Shown one piece after another: positions 21,730 through 29,790 of a DNA stretch of 36,912 nt. Both the position numbers and the translations under genes were made by a program. Source of the DNA: CAG-390 sp003523225 (lineage in GTDB: Bacteria > Bacillota > Clostridia > Oscillospirales > CAG-272); the NCBI GenBank assembly GCA_902461815.1, contig CABPZE010000019.1, positions 1-36,912 on the forward strand. Reading direction: 5' to 3'. Positions within the stretch are counted from its first letter, which is position 1; each line of letters begins with the position of its first letter. Below the pieces are notes generated by a model. The model did no database searches. It was not told the DNA's origin and was given only the letters and a program-made list of their open reading frames with translations.

Positions 21730-22893
21730 TTAGTCTTCTTTTTTGCCGTCCGGCTTGTCCCCGTCGGAGCTACCGGAAAAGGTATCTGATTTTATCGTAT
21801 AGTCCTCGTAATATTTGCCCTCGTCCGCCGGCGCTTCCTCGGGCACATCATTTGCCTGCTGCATCTGCTCGGCGGTCTTATGGATTATATCTCCCGCAAG
21901 CTCGCGTTCGGCAGCCGCACGGCGGTCGCGCGCCGCGCTCTTTGACTCCGGCTTTTTCGCGCCGGTCTTGTCAACTACCGCAATGAAGATATCCTCTATG
22001 CTGAGTCCCAGTGCCTCAAGTCCGATAATAGGCCACTTCTTTTCAGCCATCGTCCAGAACAGCTTCTTGCGTATGTCGATACCGACCTCGCTCTCGACCA
22101 TATATGTATAAGCGTCGCCGTCGCGCGCGGCAAGCACCTCGGCGTAGGTAACGCCGGGCATGTTGCGCAGAACAGCCAGAACATCGCGCTGCGGTCCTGC
22201 GATCTTGACATTGAAGCGCCGGGTGTTCTCAACCGCACGGGAGATGTTTTCGGTCAGCTCGTCGGCAACGATCTTACCCTTGTTGATAATGATTATACGG
22301 TCGCATACCGCCTGCACCTCCTGAAGTATGTGGGTGGAAAGGATAACGGTATGCTCCTTGCCGAGCGTGCGGATAAGGTTTCTTATTTCTATTATCTGTT
22401 TGGGGTCAAGTCCTATCGTCGGCTCGTCGAAGATCACGACCGGAGGATTTCCTACCAGCGCCTGAGCAATGCCGACGCGCTGACGGTATCCCTTTGAAAG
22501 ATTTTTGATAAGTCTGCGGCGCACATCTCCGATCTTAACCACCGAGCATATTTCTTCAAGATGCTTTTCCTTGTTGAGGGTGCATCCCTTGAGGTCGTAG
22601 GCAAAAGAGAGATATTCGTCCACCGTCATATCGGGGTAAAGCGGAGGCTGCTCCGGCAGGTATCCGATAAGCCGTTTGGCGTTGAGTGGGTCGTCAAGGA
22701 TATCGGCTCCGCCCACGGTGACGCTGCCCGAGGTCGAGGAGAGATATCCGGTAAGGATATTCATGGTCGTGCTTTTTCCGGCGCCGTTCGGACCGAGAAA
22801 GCCGACCACTTCACCGCGCTCCACCTCAAAGCTGATATCATCCACAGCGCAGAATGAGCCGTAGTTTTTGACCAGGTGAGATATTTTAATCAT
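21730..22893 (-). CDS. ABC transporter ATP-binding protein (GldA-like)
   Basis: 387 residues, first gene of the operon. Walker A is 'GPNGAGKST' (34-42), the Q-loop 'YLPEQPPLYPDMTV', the signature 'LSKGYRQRVGIAQAL', Walker B 'PPVVIFDEPTIGLDPKQ' and the switch His in 'LSTHILQEV'. After residue about 215 comes the DUF4162-type C-terminal domain found in GldA and NatA, then an unusual acidic and Ala/Glu-rich tail (about 315-387) ending in Lys/Asp residues, probably disordered. It energises the membrane complex with the permease and GldG-like protein. A weak AAGGAA lies upstream of ATG 22893. Confidence 0.93.
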   Translation of the reverse strand: MIKISHLVKNYGSFCAVDDISFEVERGEVVGFLGPNGAGKSTTMNILTGYLSSTSGSVTVGGADILDDPLNAKRLIGYLPEQPPLYPDMTVDEYLSFAYDLKGCTLNKEKHLEEICSVVKIGDVRRRLIKNLSKGYRQRVGIAQALVGNPPVVIFDEPTIGLDPKQIIEIRNLIRTLGKEHTVILSTHILQEVQAVCDRIIIINKGKIVADELTENISRAVENTRRFNVKIAGPQRDVLAVLRNMPGVTYAEVLAARDGDAYTYMVESEVGIDIRKKLFWTMAEKKWPIIGLEALGLSIEDIFIAVVDKTGAKKPESKSAARDRRAAAERELAGDIIHKTAEQMQQANDVPEEAPADEGKYYEDYTIKSDTFSGSSDGDKPDGKKED

Positions 22894-22934
22894 AAAAAGC
22901 GGGTTCCTTTCTTTTCAGTTTGTGACACACAGTA

Positions 22935-22943
22935 AGTATAACA
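22935..22943 (-). promoter_or_regulatory. Possible extended -10 of the ABC operon
   Basis: On the minus strand TGTTATACT (22943-22935) has the extended -10 pattern TGnTATACT, about 40 bp before the ATPase start. No clear -35 is seen. Confidence 0.4.
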
Positions 22944-23121
22944 CGCAAATATAAATATTTTATGAACGCAGGGCAATTCGCAAAAAAAAGCTGTCCCTGT
23001 CGCATGATTTTACTGTGATATTCATGTGAATTTAACCTCAAGAGCTTCGCCAAGCCCGATACGTTAGCCCGACAGCCGAAATACCCTGTGTTAAAAACAG
23101 CGCCGAGCCACTCAAAAGCAC

Positions 23122-23150
23122 TTGCGAAATTCCGCGCGATGTTGTATAAT
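23122..23150 (+). promoter_or_regulatory. Promoter of the zinc-ribbon/TPM gene pair
   Basis: TTGCGA (23122-23127), 17-bp spacer, TATAAT (23145-23150). The gap 22894-23191 holds this and the opposing promoter; nothing else was recognised. Confidence 0.65.
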
Positions 23151-23191
23151 GTACTCAATAAAAACATTCATCTTTTAAGAGGAGTAAAACA

Positions 23192-24289
23192 GTGTCGGAT
23201 AACACCATACTTCAATACAAATGCCCCTGCTGCGGCGGAGCTATTGAATTTGACAGCCAGCTTCAGAAGCTGCGTTGCCCCTATTGCGATACCGAATTTG
23301 ACGCCGACACCCTGCGCGGCTTTGACGAGGGGCTGAAATCGACCGCCGATCACGACCCTGAGTGGGACAGCTACAATTCTGACAGCGGCAGCGGCGACTG
23401 GCGCGAGGGCGAGACCGACGGGATGGTATCCTACATATGCCAATCCTGCGGCGGAGAGATCATAGGAGACGCCAATACGGCGGCAACCTTCTGCCCCTTC
23501 TGTGGGAACACCGTGATAGTCATGCAGAAATTTGCCGGAGCGCTGCGCCCCGACTATGTGATCCCCTTCAAGATAGACAAGGAAGGCGCAAAGACTGCGC
23601 TCAAGAACTTCATGAAGGGCAAAAAGCTGCTTCCCGATTCCTTCACAAGCGAAAACCGCATCGACAGTATCCAGGGCATATATGTTCCCTTCTGGCTCTT
23701 TGACGCCGACGCCGACGCTTCAATGAGCTTCCGTGCGACACGACTTTCGCATTGGTCGGACAGCAGATACAATTACACGCGCACCTCGTATTTTCAGGTA
23801 CTGCGCGCAGGTAACATTTCGTTCGATAAGGTCCCGGTAGACGGTTCAAAGAAAATGGACGATACATACATGGAGGCGCTTGAGCCGTACGACTACTCGC
23901 AGATGATCGAATTCGGCACTCCCTACCTTGCGGGATATTTTGCCGACAGGTACGATGTAGACGCAGACGCCAGCACTCCACGTGCAAACGAACGCATAAA
24001 AAACAGCACTGTCTCAGCCTTTACCTCAACGGTCAAGGGATATGCCAGCTGCACACCCGTCAGCACAAACATAAATCTGACCGGCAAAAAGATATCCTAT
24101 GCCCTGCTGCCGGTATGGCTGCTCAACACCAAATACAATGATCAGACCTACACCTTCGCCATGAACGGTCAGACCGGTAAATTCATCGGCAAGCTGCCGG
24201 TGGATCGCAAAAAGTACTGGAAATACTGGGGCATCGTCGCCGCCATAACCGCCGCGGTGTGCTTTGCACTTTCGTGGCTGATAATGTAA
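23192..24289 (+). CDS. TFIIB-type zinc ribbon-containing membrane protein
   Basis: 365 residues starting with GTG at 23192 behind AGGAG. Two zinc ribbons are visible: C11-x2-C14 with C29-x2-C32, and a second pair 'CQSCGG' / 'CPFCGN' at about 83-108. The rest (about 120-340) is a conserved soluble domain ('YVIPFKIDKEGAKTALKNF', 'GIYVPFWLFDADADAS', 'ALLPVWLLNTKY'), and a single helix ends the protein (about 343-364). Despite the domain name there is no reason to link it with transcription; in Firmicutes these genes commonly sit with TPM-domain genes, as here, pointing to a shared membrane role. Exact function is unknown. Confidence 0.88.
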   Translation: MSDNTILQYKCPCCGGAIEFDSQLQKLRCPYCDTEFDADTLRGFDEGLKSTADHDPEWDSYNSDSGSGDWREGETDGMVSYICQSCGGEIIGDANTAATFCPFCGNTVIVMQKFAGALRPDYVIPFKIDKEGAKTALKNFMKGKKLLPDSFTSENRIDSIQGIYVPFWLFDADADASMSFRATRLSHWSDSRYNYTRTSYFQVLRAGNISFDKVPVDGSKKMDDTYMEALEPYDYSQMIEFGTPYLAGYFADRYDVDADASTPRANERIKNSTVSAFTSTVKGYASCTPVSTNINLTGKKISYALLPVWLLNTKYNDQTYTFAMNGQTGKFIGKLPVDRKKYWKYWGIVAAITAAVCFALSWLIM

Positions 24290-24300
24290 AGGGGGCGCAG

Positions 24301-25191
24301 ATGATGAAACAGTTAAAAAAATCATTGAGATCTGCCATATCGCTTTTTGCGGCGGTAATGCTTCTGCTTACGGTGGCGCTTCCGGTTTGCGCGTCATCCG
24401 AATACACGTATTCGTGGGTATCCGACAATGCGGGAATACTCAGCGACTACACCGAGAGCCGCATTGAGGACATCTGCTCGGAGATATATTCCGAATTCGG
24501 ATATAATGTTTATGTGGCAACAGTGTACTCTCTTAACGGCAAAAGCGCCGAGGCGTACGCCGATGATCTTTACGACAGTCTATTTCCGCTCAACTCTGAC
24601 GGCATTATTATGCTTGTAAGCATGGAGTACCGCGACTACTGGATATTTACCAGCGGTAACGCCATAAGCACATTTGACGAGGACGGAAGATTCGACAAGC
24701 TCGACTCCGCAGTGGTGGAGCGTCTGAAAAAGGATGACTATGACGGCGCTGCCCTGTCCTTTGCGGAGCTGACCATGTCCTGCCTCTATGCTGTACGCAA
24801 TTACGAGCAGGAAAAGCAGACAGATCCGGACAACGCATGGAAAAACAGCTACGACTATGATATAGGCGACTATTGGGTTGAAGGCGAAGTCCCCAAAAGC
24901 AATTTCATCGGAAAAAGGATAATAATATCCCTGATAGTCTCCGTAATCATGGCGTTTATCTGGGTAAGCGTCATGAAATCCGGAATGAACACTGCCAAGC
25001 GGAACAACCGCGCCTCTGATTATGTGCGCAAGGGCAGCTTCAATCTGACTCAAAGCTCCGACCTTTATCTTTACAGCACTGTGGTCAAAACGCCGCGCGC
25101 CCAGGACACAAGCTCAGGCGGCGGTGGCGGGGGTGGCACTCATTTCAGCTCCTCCGGTGCATCCCACGGTGGAGGAGGCGGAAAATTCTGA
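24301..25191 (+). CDS. TPM domain-containing membrane protein (YgcG family)
   Basis: 296 residues. Signal sequence about 1-31 ends 'PVCA'. The TPM domain follows (about 38-165, 'SWVSDNAGILSDYTESRIEDIC', 'YNVYVATV', 'DGIIMLVSMEYRDYWIFTSG'), then one helix (about 205-227), a basic region, and a C-terminal Gly/Ser tail with GGGGGGG and a final GGGGGKF. This layout is the classical TPM/YgcG one; members are implicated in membrane-protein quality control or phosphatase-like activities, without a settled role in bacteria. The ATG at 24301 follows an AAAGGGGG site; an upstream frame opening at 24259 lies inside the previous gene. It lies 11 bp downstream of the zinc-ribbon gene, so the two form an operon. 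Confidence 0.9.
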   Translation: MMKQLKKSLRSAISLFAAVMLLLTVALPVCASSEYTYSWVSDNAGILSDYTESRIEDICSEIYSEFGYNVYVATVYSLNGKSAEAYADDLYDSLFPLNSDGIIMLVSMEYRDYWIFTSGNAISTFDEDGRFDKLDSAVVERLKKDDYDGAALSFAELTMSCLYAVRNYEQEKQTDPDNAWKNSYDYDIGDYWVEGEVPKSNFIGKRIIISLIVSVIMAFIWVSVMKSGMNTAKRNNRASDYVRKGSFNLTQSSDLYLYSTVVKTPRAQDTSSGGGGGGGTHFSSSGASHGGGGGKF

Positions 25192-25264
25192 ACACAGGAC
25201 CTGTCAGGTGAACATACCTTATTTACTGCTTCGACCCGACGAACCGATGGTCCTCAAATAATAA

Positions 25265-25320
25265 CAATACACATATTGGGGCTGCTGCACAAATGTGCAG
25301 CAGCCCCAATATGTGTATTG
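25265..25320. terminator. 27-bp perfect inverted repeat between convergent genes
   Basis: Arms 25265-25291 and 25294-25320 are exact reverse complements with a two-base centre. It lies between the TPM stop (25191) and the CarD stop (25328). There is no T-run on either side, so it is an atypical but likely bidirectional terminator. Confidence 0.6.
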
Positions 25321-25327
25321 ATCCGGT

Positions 25328-25843
25328 TTACGCCCGCTTTGGCTTTCTGCCAAGCACTGTTGATATTCTTTCGTCCACCTCGTCGCGTGTCAGCCCCAGC
25401 ACCTCGGAAAGCTCGCTGAGCAGACAGTTGTATGCCGAATGCTCAAAATCAATATCAAGATCGGGCAGGCGGCGGCGTGTGCGGCTGAACTCCTCGCGGC
25501 GGCGGCGCACAGCCTTGACGATACGCACAAAGTTGACGGGATCTGCGGTGCGGAGCGCCTCGCGATAGACCTCACGGCGCATTTTCTCGTTTTCTACGGT
25601 GATCGCCGCAATATCGTTGATCTGTGACAACAGATCATTGGCACTCTCCGGAGAAAGGAGCGGACGCATTACCACGCTTTCGTTCTCGACCGGTGTATAT
25701 ATGACAAGATTGGACTGATCATGCACAGGCTTGAGAACATAGTATTCCCTTTTATCGTTCGCGTCAAAAGGCGAACTGCAGAAGCCGGTCACGCGGCAAA
25801 CTCCATTTGTGCCGTACATGATCAAATCACCGATTTCAAACAT
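25328..25843 (-). CDS. CarD family transcriptional regulator
   Basis: 171 residues. The N-terminal RNA polymerase-interacting domain (about 1-60) starts 'MFEIGDLIMYGTNGVCRV' and continues 'REYYVLKPVH', the CarD/CdnL/TRCF-RID Tudor-like fold that contacts the beta subunit. The helical C-terminal part (about 70-171) is rich in Arg/Glu and ends 'STVLGRKPKRA'. CarD proteins stabilise open promoter complexes. The ATG at 25843 has AAGGAG upstream; the longer in-frame start at 25894 lies at the -10 box and is impossible. A perfect promoter lies directly upstream. It is divergent from araB. Confidence 0.9.
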   Translation of the reverse strand: MFEIGDLIMYGTNGVCRVTGFCSSPFDANDKREYYVLKPVHDQSNLVIYTPVENESVVMRPLLSPESANDLLSQINDIAAITVENEKMRREVYREALRTADPVNFVRIVKAVRRRREEFSRTRRRLPDLDIDFEHSAYNCLLSELSEVLGLTRDEVDERISTVLGRKPKRA

Positions 25844-25885
25844 AATCTGCTCCTTCCGATGTTTTAAATATTTTATGTTAAATAT

Positions 25886-25914
25886 ATTATACACTAAAAA
25901 AACAATTTTGTCAA
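25886..25914 (-). promoter_or_regulatory. Consensus promoter of the CarD gene
   Basis: On the minus strand TTGACA (25914-25909), 17 bp, TATAAT (25891-25886). All twelve positions match sigma-A consensus. Confidence 0.85.
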
Positions 25915-26043
25915 ACAGTTATTTCGGACAAAAAATCTTATAATAGAATTGTATAAAATCGCCAATTGATATTTGCGTGACAAATGTTTTTATTACAAAA
26001 ACGTAAATAAGAGTTTCATGGCGGGAAAAACCTTCAAAAACCT

Positions 26044-26072
26044 TTGACAAAGCGAGTCTTATGAGATATAAT
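26044..26072 (+). promoter_or_regulatory. Consensus promoter of araB
   Basis: TTGACA (26044-26049), 17 bp, TATAAT (26067-26072). A perfect promoter ahead of a sugar-kinase gene suggests repression rather than activation, but no operator was recognised around it. Confidence 0.85.
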
Positions 26073-26115
26073 ATTATAGAATACAATTAAGAATAATCCC
26101 AGGAGACCAACACAT

Positions 26116-27792
26116 ATGAGCGATAAATACACAATAGGTGTCGATTTCGGCACCCTATCCGGACGCGCCCTGCTCGTAAGGGTAAGCGACGGGCATGAAA
26201 TGGCAGATGCGGTAATGGACTATCCACACGGCGTCATCGACAAATACCTTCCCGAAACCGGAGAGGAGCTTCCTCCCGACTGGGCGCTTGAAGATCCGCA
26301 CGATTTTCCGCTGGTGCTGGAGCATGTAATTCCAGAGGTGATAGCCCGTGCAGGAGTCGATAAAAAAGATATCATCGGCGTCGGTATAGACTTTACCTGC
26401 TGCTCGATACTTCCGGTTTATAAAGACGGAACTCCGCTTTGCTTTACGGACAAATACAAGGGCAACAAGCACGCATACCTCAAGCTCTGGAAGCATCACG
26501 GTGCCAAAGCCTACGCCGAACGCATGACTAAGATCGCCTCCGCGCGCGGCGAAAAGTGGCTCAGCGCCTTTGGCGGCAAGGTCTCAAGCGAGTGGATGTT
26601 CCCAAAAATATGGCAGCTTTATGACGAAGCGCCTGAAATCTATAATGATTGCGACTACATTCTCGAAGCCGGAGACTGGATGACATGGATGCTTACCGGC
26701 GTTCAGACGCGCGGTTATCTCTATGCCGCATACAAGAGTCACTATATGTTCTTTGACGGCGGGTATCCATCCCCCGACTTCTTTGAAGCGCTCGACCCCG
26801 GTCTGCGAAATGTTGTAAACGACAAGCTGAACGCCCCGGTAATGATGCCGGGCAAGTGCGTGGGACGTGTCACACCCGAAGCAGCGAAGCGGTTCGGGCT
26901 TGAAGCGGGCACGGCGGTCGGGACCGCCTCCCCTGACGCGCATGTTGCCGCTCCCGCGGTGGGCTTTGAAAAATGCGGAGACATGTACGGAGTCCTCGGT
27001 ACATCAAACTGCTATTATGCACTGGGACACGAATTTGTCAACGTTCCGGGCATCTGCGGCTGCGCATGGGACGGACTTGCCGAGGGTCTTTACGGCTTTG
27101 AAGCGGGTCTTTGCTGTGGCGGCGACCACTTTGCGTGGCTTGCTGACAACTTTACACCTGCGGAATACCGCGCCGAAGCGGAACGCCTTGGCATTCCCCC
27201 GATAAAATACATAATTTCAAAAGCAGCCGAGAAAAAACCGGGAGAGAGCGGACTTGTCGCCCTTGACTGGTGGAACGGCAACCGCAGTATTCTCGTAAAC
27301 TCGGATCTTTCCGGGCTTATCGTCGGCATGACACTGCAAACGCGCGTCGAGGATATAATGCGTGCACTTATCGAAGCGACCGCATTTGCAACCCGCGTGA
27401 TCATAGAAAACTTCCGCGCGCACGGGATAGAGGTCAACTACTTCTATGCCGCCGGAGGCATAGCCCGCAAAGACCCCTTTACCATGCAGCTTTACTCGGA
27501 TGTGCTTAAGCTACCCATCCGCATAGCCGGCTCGGCGCTGATGCCAAGCCTCGGAACGGCGATCCTTGCAGCCGCCGCGGCAGGCTCGGAGGCGGGCGGA
27601 TACGACTCGATACATGACGCCAGCATGGCAATGCGCAGTCTCAGCGATACGGAATATACACCAAATCCGGAAGCCGGAGCCGTTTACGACCGTCTGTACT
27701 CCGAATATCTTGCACTGCATGACTATTTCGGCAGAGGCGGCAGCGACGTAATGCGTCGGCTGCGCGAGCTTTCCGCTGAGGTCCGCGGCTGA
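26116..27792 (+). CDS. araB: Ribulokinase
   Basis: A 558-residue FGGY-family sugar kinase with the ribulokinase hallmarks 'IGVDFGTLSGRALLV' at the N-terminus (phosphate-binding loop), 'GIDFTCCSILPV', 'GTASPDAHVAAPAVG', 'GVLGTSNCYY' and 'LVALDWWNGNRS'. It phosphorylates ribulose (EC 2.7.1.16), step two of L-arabinose use. 'YFYAAGGIARKDPFTMQLYSDVL' belongs to the C-terminal ATP-binding domain. Length matches AraB. AGGAG precedes the ATG. No araA or araD lies in the window; instead a PTS EIIC-like permease follows 59 bp later. The substrate could therefore be another ketopentose. Confidence 0.93.
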   Translation: MSDKYTIGVDFGTLSGRALLVRVSDGHEMADAVMDYPHGVIDKYLPETGEELPPDWALEDPHDFPLVLEHVIPEVIARAGVDKKDIIGVGIDFTCCSILPVYKDGTPLCFTDKYKGNKHAYLKLWKHHGAKAYAERMTKIASARGEKWLSAFGGKVSSEWMFPKIWQLYDEAPEIYNDCDYILEAGDWMTWMLTGVQTRGYLYAAYKSHYMFFDGGYPSPDFFEALDPGLRNVVNDKLNAPVMMPGKCVGRVTPEAAKRFGLEAGTAVGTASPDAHVAAPAVGFEKCGDMYGVLGTSNCYYALGHEFVNVPGICGCAWDGLAEGLYGFEAGLCCGGDHFAWLADNFTPAEYRAEAERLGIPPIKYIISKAAEKKPGESGLVALDWWNGNRSILVNSDLSGLIVGMTLQTRVEDIMRALIEATAFATRVIIENFRAHGIEVNYFYAAGGIARKDPFTMQLYSDVLKLPIRIAGSALMPSLGTAILAAAAAGSEAGGYDSIHDASMAMRSLSDTEYTPNPEAGAVYDRLYSEYLALHDYFGRGGSDVMRRLRELSAEVRG

Positions 27793-27851
27793 TAAGAAAA
27801 AAACTCAAAAGCAAAAAACAAACCAAAAGTATGGAGCGTCCCAGACTAACC

Positions 27852-28928
27852 ATGGATAACACAAAGAACACCGTAAAAAAATATCTAAAGCGCTACTTCA
27901 TCGACGCGATGGGGGCAATGGCTCTCGGTCTTTTCGCCTCACTGCTCATCGGTACTATCTTCAAAGCACTGGGCATGATACCCCACTGCGAATTTCTTGC
28001 CCAGATAGGCGGATACGCGCAGAGCGTTGCAGGACCCGCAATGGCAGTCGCCATCGCCTACTCGCTTTGCAAAGACCCTCTTGTGATCTTCTCCTCCGCT
28101 GCGGTCGGATACGCCGCCAACCTGCTCGGTGCGGCGGGCGGTCCTCTTGCCGTTCTGTTCATCACGATTGCCGCCGCCGAATGCGGCAGGCTGGTTTCAA
28201 AGAAGACCAAGGTTGACATCATCGTCACACCCTTTGTCACGATCTTTGTCGGCGGAGTTCTGTCAATACTTCTCGCGCCTTATATCGGCAAGCTGGTCGG
28301 ATACGTCAGTGATTTCATCGGCTGGGCGGCGCTTAAAGCTCCCTTTGTATCGGGACTTATCATCTCCGTCGTAGTCGGAATCGCCCTCACGCTTCCCATC
28401 TCCAGCGCCGCCATCTGTGCAGGACTTACGCTCACCGGAAGTCTTGCGGCGACAGGCTCGTCCGAGGGTCTTGCAATCGCAGGCGGAGCGGCAGTTGCCG
28501 GCTGTTGCGCACAGATGATAGGCTTTGCGGTGATATCCTTCCGTGACAACCGCTGGGGCGGACTTCTTTCCCAGGGTATCGGCACCAGCATGCTTCAGAT
28601 GCCGAACATCATACGCCACCCCGCTATCTGGATCCCCCCCACACTTGCATCTGCGATCACAGGTCCGCTTGCAACCTGCGTATTCAGAATGAGAATGTAC
28701 GGAGCCGCCATAAACTCCGGTATGGGAACCTGCGGTCTGCTCGGTCCGATCGGTATCGTTCTCGGCTGGTTTGACAGCTCAAACGGCTACCCGGATACCG
28801 TCGGCGCGCTTGACTGGATAGGTCTTATCCTCATTTGCTTCGTCCTCCCCGCACTGCTCTCTTATGTGTTTTATCTTATCCTCAGAAAGATCGGCTGGAT
28901 AAAGGACGGATACATGAAGCTCGGCTGA
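27852..28928 (+). CDS. PTS EIIC-type membrane protein (PTS_EIIC_2 family), stand-alone
   Basis: 358 residues with about nine to ten membrane helices rich in Gly and Ala. 'KYLKRYFIDAMGAMALGLFASLLIGTI' at the start and 'GTSMLQMPNIIRHPAIWIPPTLASAITGP' in the middle match the PF13303-type EIIC family. Such proteins are often encoded without EIIA/EIIB domains, and none is present here, so active PTS transport cannot be assumed. The start is uncertain: ATG 27852 agrees with the family N-terminus and GGAG is 14 bases upstream; ATG 27831 has no ribosome-binding site. It follows araB closely and is probably co-transcribed, suggesting uptake of the kinase substrate. Confidence 0.82.
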   Translation: MDNTKNTVKKYLKRYFIDAMGAMALGLFASLLIGTIFKALGMIPHCEFLAQIGGYAQSVAGPAMAVAIAYSLCKDPLVIFSSAAVGYAANLLGAAGGPLAVLFITIAAAECGRLVSKKTKVDIIVTPFVTIFVGGVLSILLAPYIGKLVGYVSDFIGWAALKAPFVSGLIISVVVGIALTLPISSAAICAGLTLTGSLAATGSSEGLAIAGGAAVAGCCAQMIGFAVISFRDNRWGGLLSQGIGTSMLQMPNIIRHPAIWIPPTLASAITGPLATCVFRMRMYGAAINSGMGTCGLLGPIGIVLGWFDSSNGYPDTVGALDWIGLILICFVLPALLSYVFYLILRKIGWIKDGYMKLG

Positions 28929-28957
28929 CCCACAATTAAAAAAGAAAGGTTAAGAAA

Positions 28958-29740
28958 ATGTTTGACGAAGACGAAGAAGAACTGAATCCGGACGAACCGC
29001 CACAGTCTCCGGTATGGCGGATCATAAAAAAAGCGCTTAAGATCATTGCGCTGTCAATTGTCATCGGGACGAACGTACTGCTGCTCTGCCGCATGTTCAT
29101 GTCAGGAGATCCTTCGTCAATGAAGGCGCTGTCGGTAAATGAAAAACTGGTTGAGACATACCGCGAAAACGGCGAGCTTCGCGCTTTTGCTCAGGTCGAA
29201 CAGGTCATAACTCACAACAAGGATGAAGATAACTATAATTACGGTTACTTCACCGTCACGAACTCGGTTTTTCTGCCCGATGCCGGGCAGGCTCAGATAG
29301 TATTTCGGTATAATGACAGCACACTGCGGCATCTTGCCGAGGACTATGAGCTTTCCGAAACGCCTGACAAAAATCAGGACTGGTACGATGTGACCCTGCG
29401 TGTTATAATCGACCGAACGCCCGAAAATAAAAAGGACAACGGAGAGACCTACTGGGAGGATCTTGATGCGGTAAAAATAATCCGCATCCAGCCCACAGAC
29501 GTCAAAAGCGCTACAAAGCCGCTTTACAGCTATCGCCGCTTCACCTTCGACGGCGTTCCATCCATAGAGGAAGGTACAGACGTACTTGCTGTCTACGTCG
29601 ATGTGTATTATAAGGGAGACACCGATTACAACCGCACCCCTTACGGAGCAATGCGCATATATACCGGCGGAGTTACTATCCACGACTATAAGCTGTCCGG
29701 AAGCGACATCAGAGCCATTAAAAAGCAGCTCGACCAATAA
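28958..29740 (+). CDS. Membrane-anchored protein of unknown function
   Basis: 260 residues. The N-terminus is very acidic (Asp/Glu/Pro, residues 2-16), followed by a hydrophobic helix (about 27-48). The extracytoplasmic domain (about 50-260) is beta-rich: 'NYGYFTVTNSVFLPDAGQAQIVF', 'WYDVTLRVIIDRT', 'YGAMRIYTGGVTIHDY'. No family was recognised. An AAAGG site precedes ATG 28958, 29 bp after the EIIC gene, so it may belong to the araB transcript or share it by chance. No hint of function other than position and membrane anchoring. Confidence 0.75.
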   Translation: MFDEDEEELNPDEPPQSPVWRIIKKALKIIALSIVIGTNVLLLCRMFMSGDPSSMKALSVNEKLVETYRENGELRAFAQVEQVITHNKDEDNYNYGYFTVTNSVFLPDAGQAQIVFRYNDSTLRHLAEDYELSETPDKNQDWYDVTLRVIIDRTPENKKDNGETYWEDLDAVKIIRIQPTDVKSATKPLYSYRRFTFDGVPSIEEGTDVLAVYVDVYYKGDTDYNRTPYGAMRIYTGGVTIHDYKLSGSDIRAIKKQLDQ

Positions 29741-29790
29741 CTCATACACTCAGTATTCGTTATACAGTCGGAGAAAGGCACGGTCATGAT

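Noticed and set aside
22886..23167. Minus-strand frame of 93 codons in the gap between the ABC operon and the zinc-ribbon gene
   Set aside because: It runs through both divergent promoters and shows no domain or ribosome-binding site.
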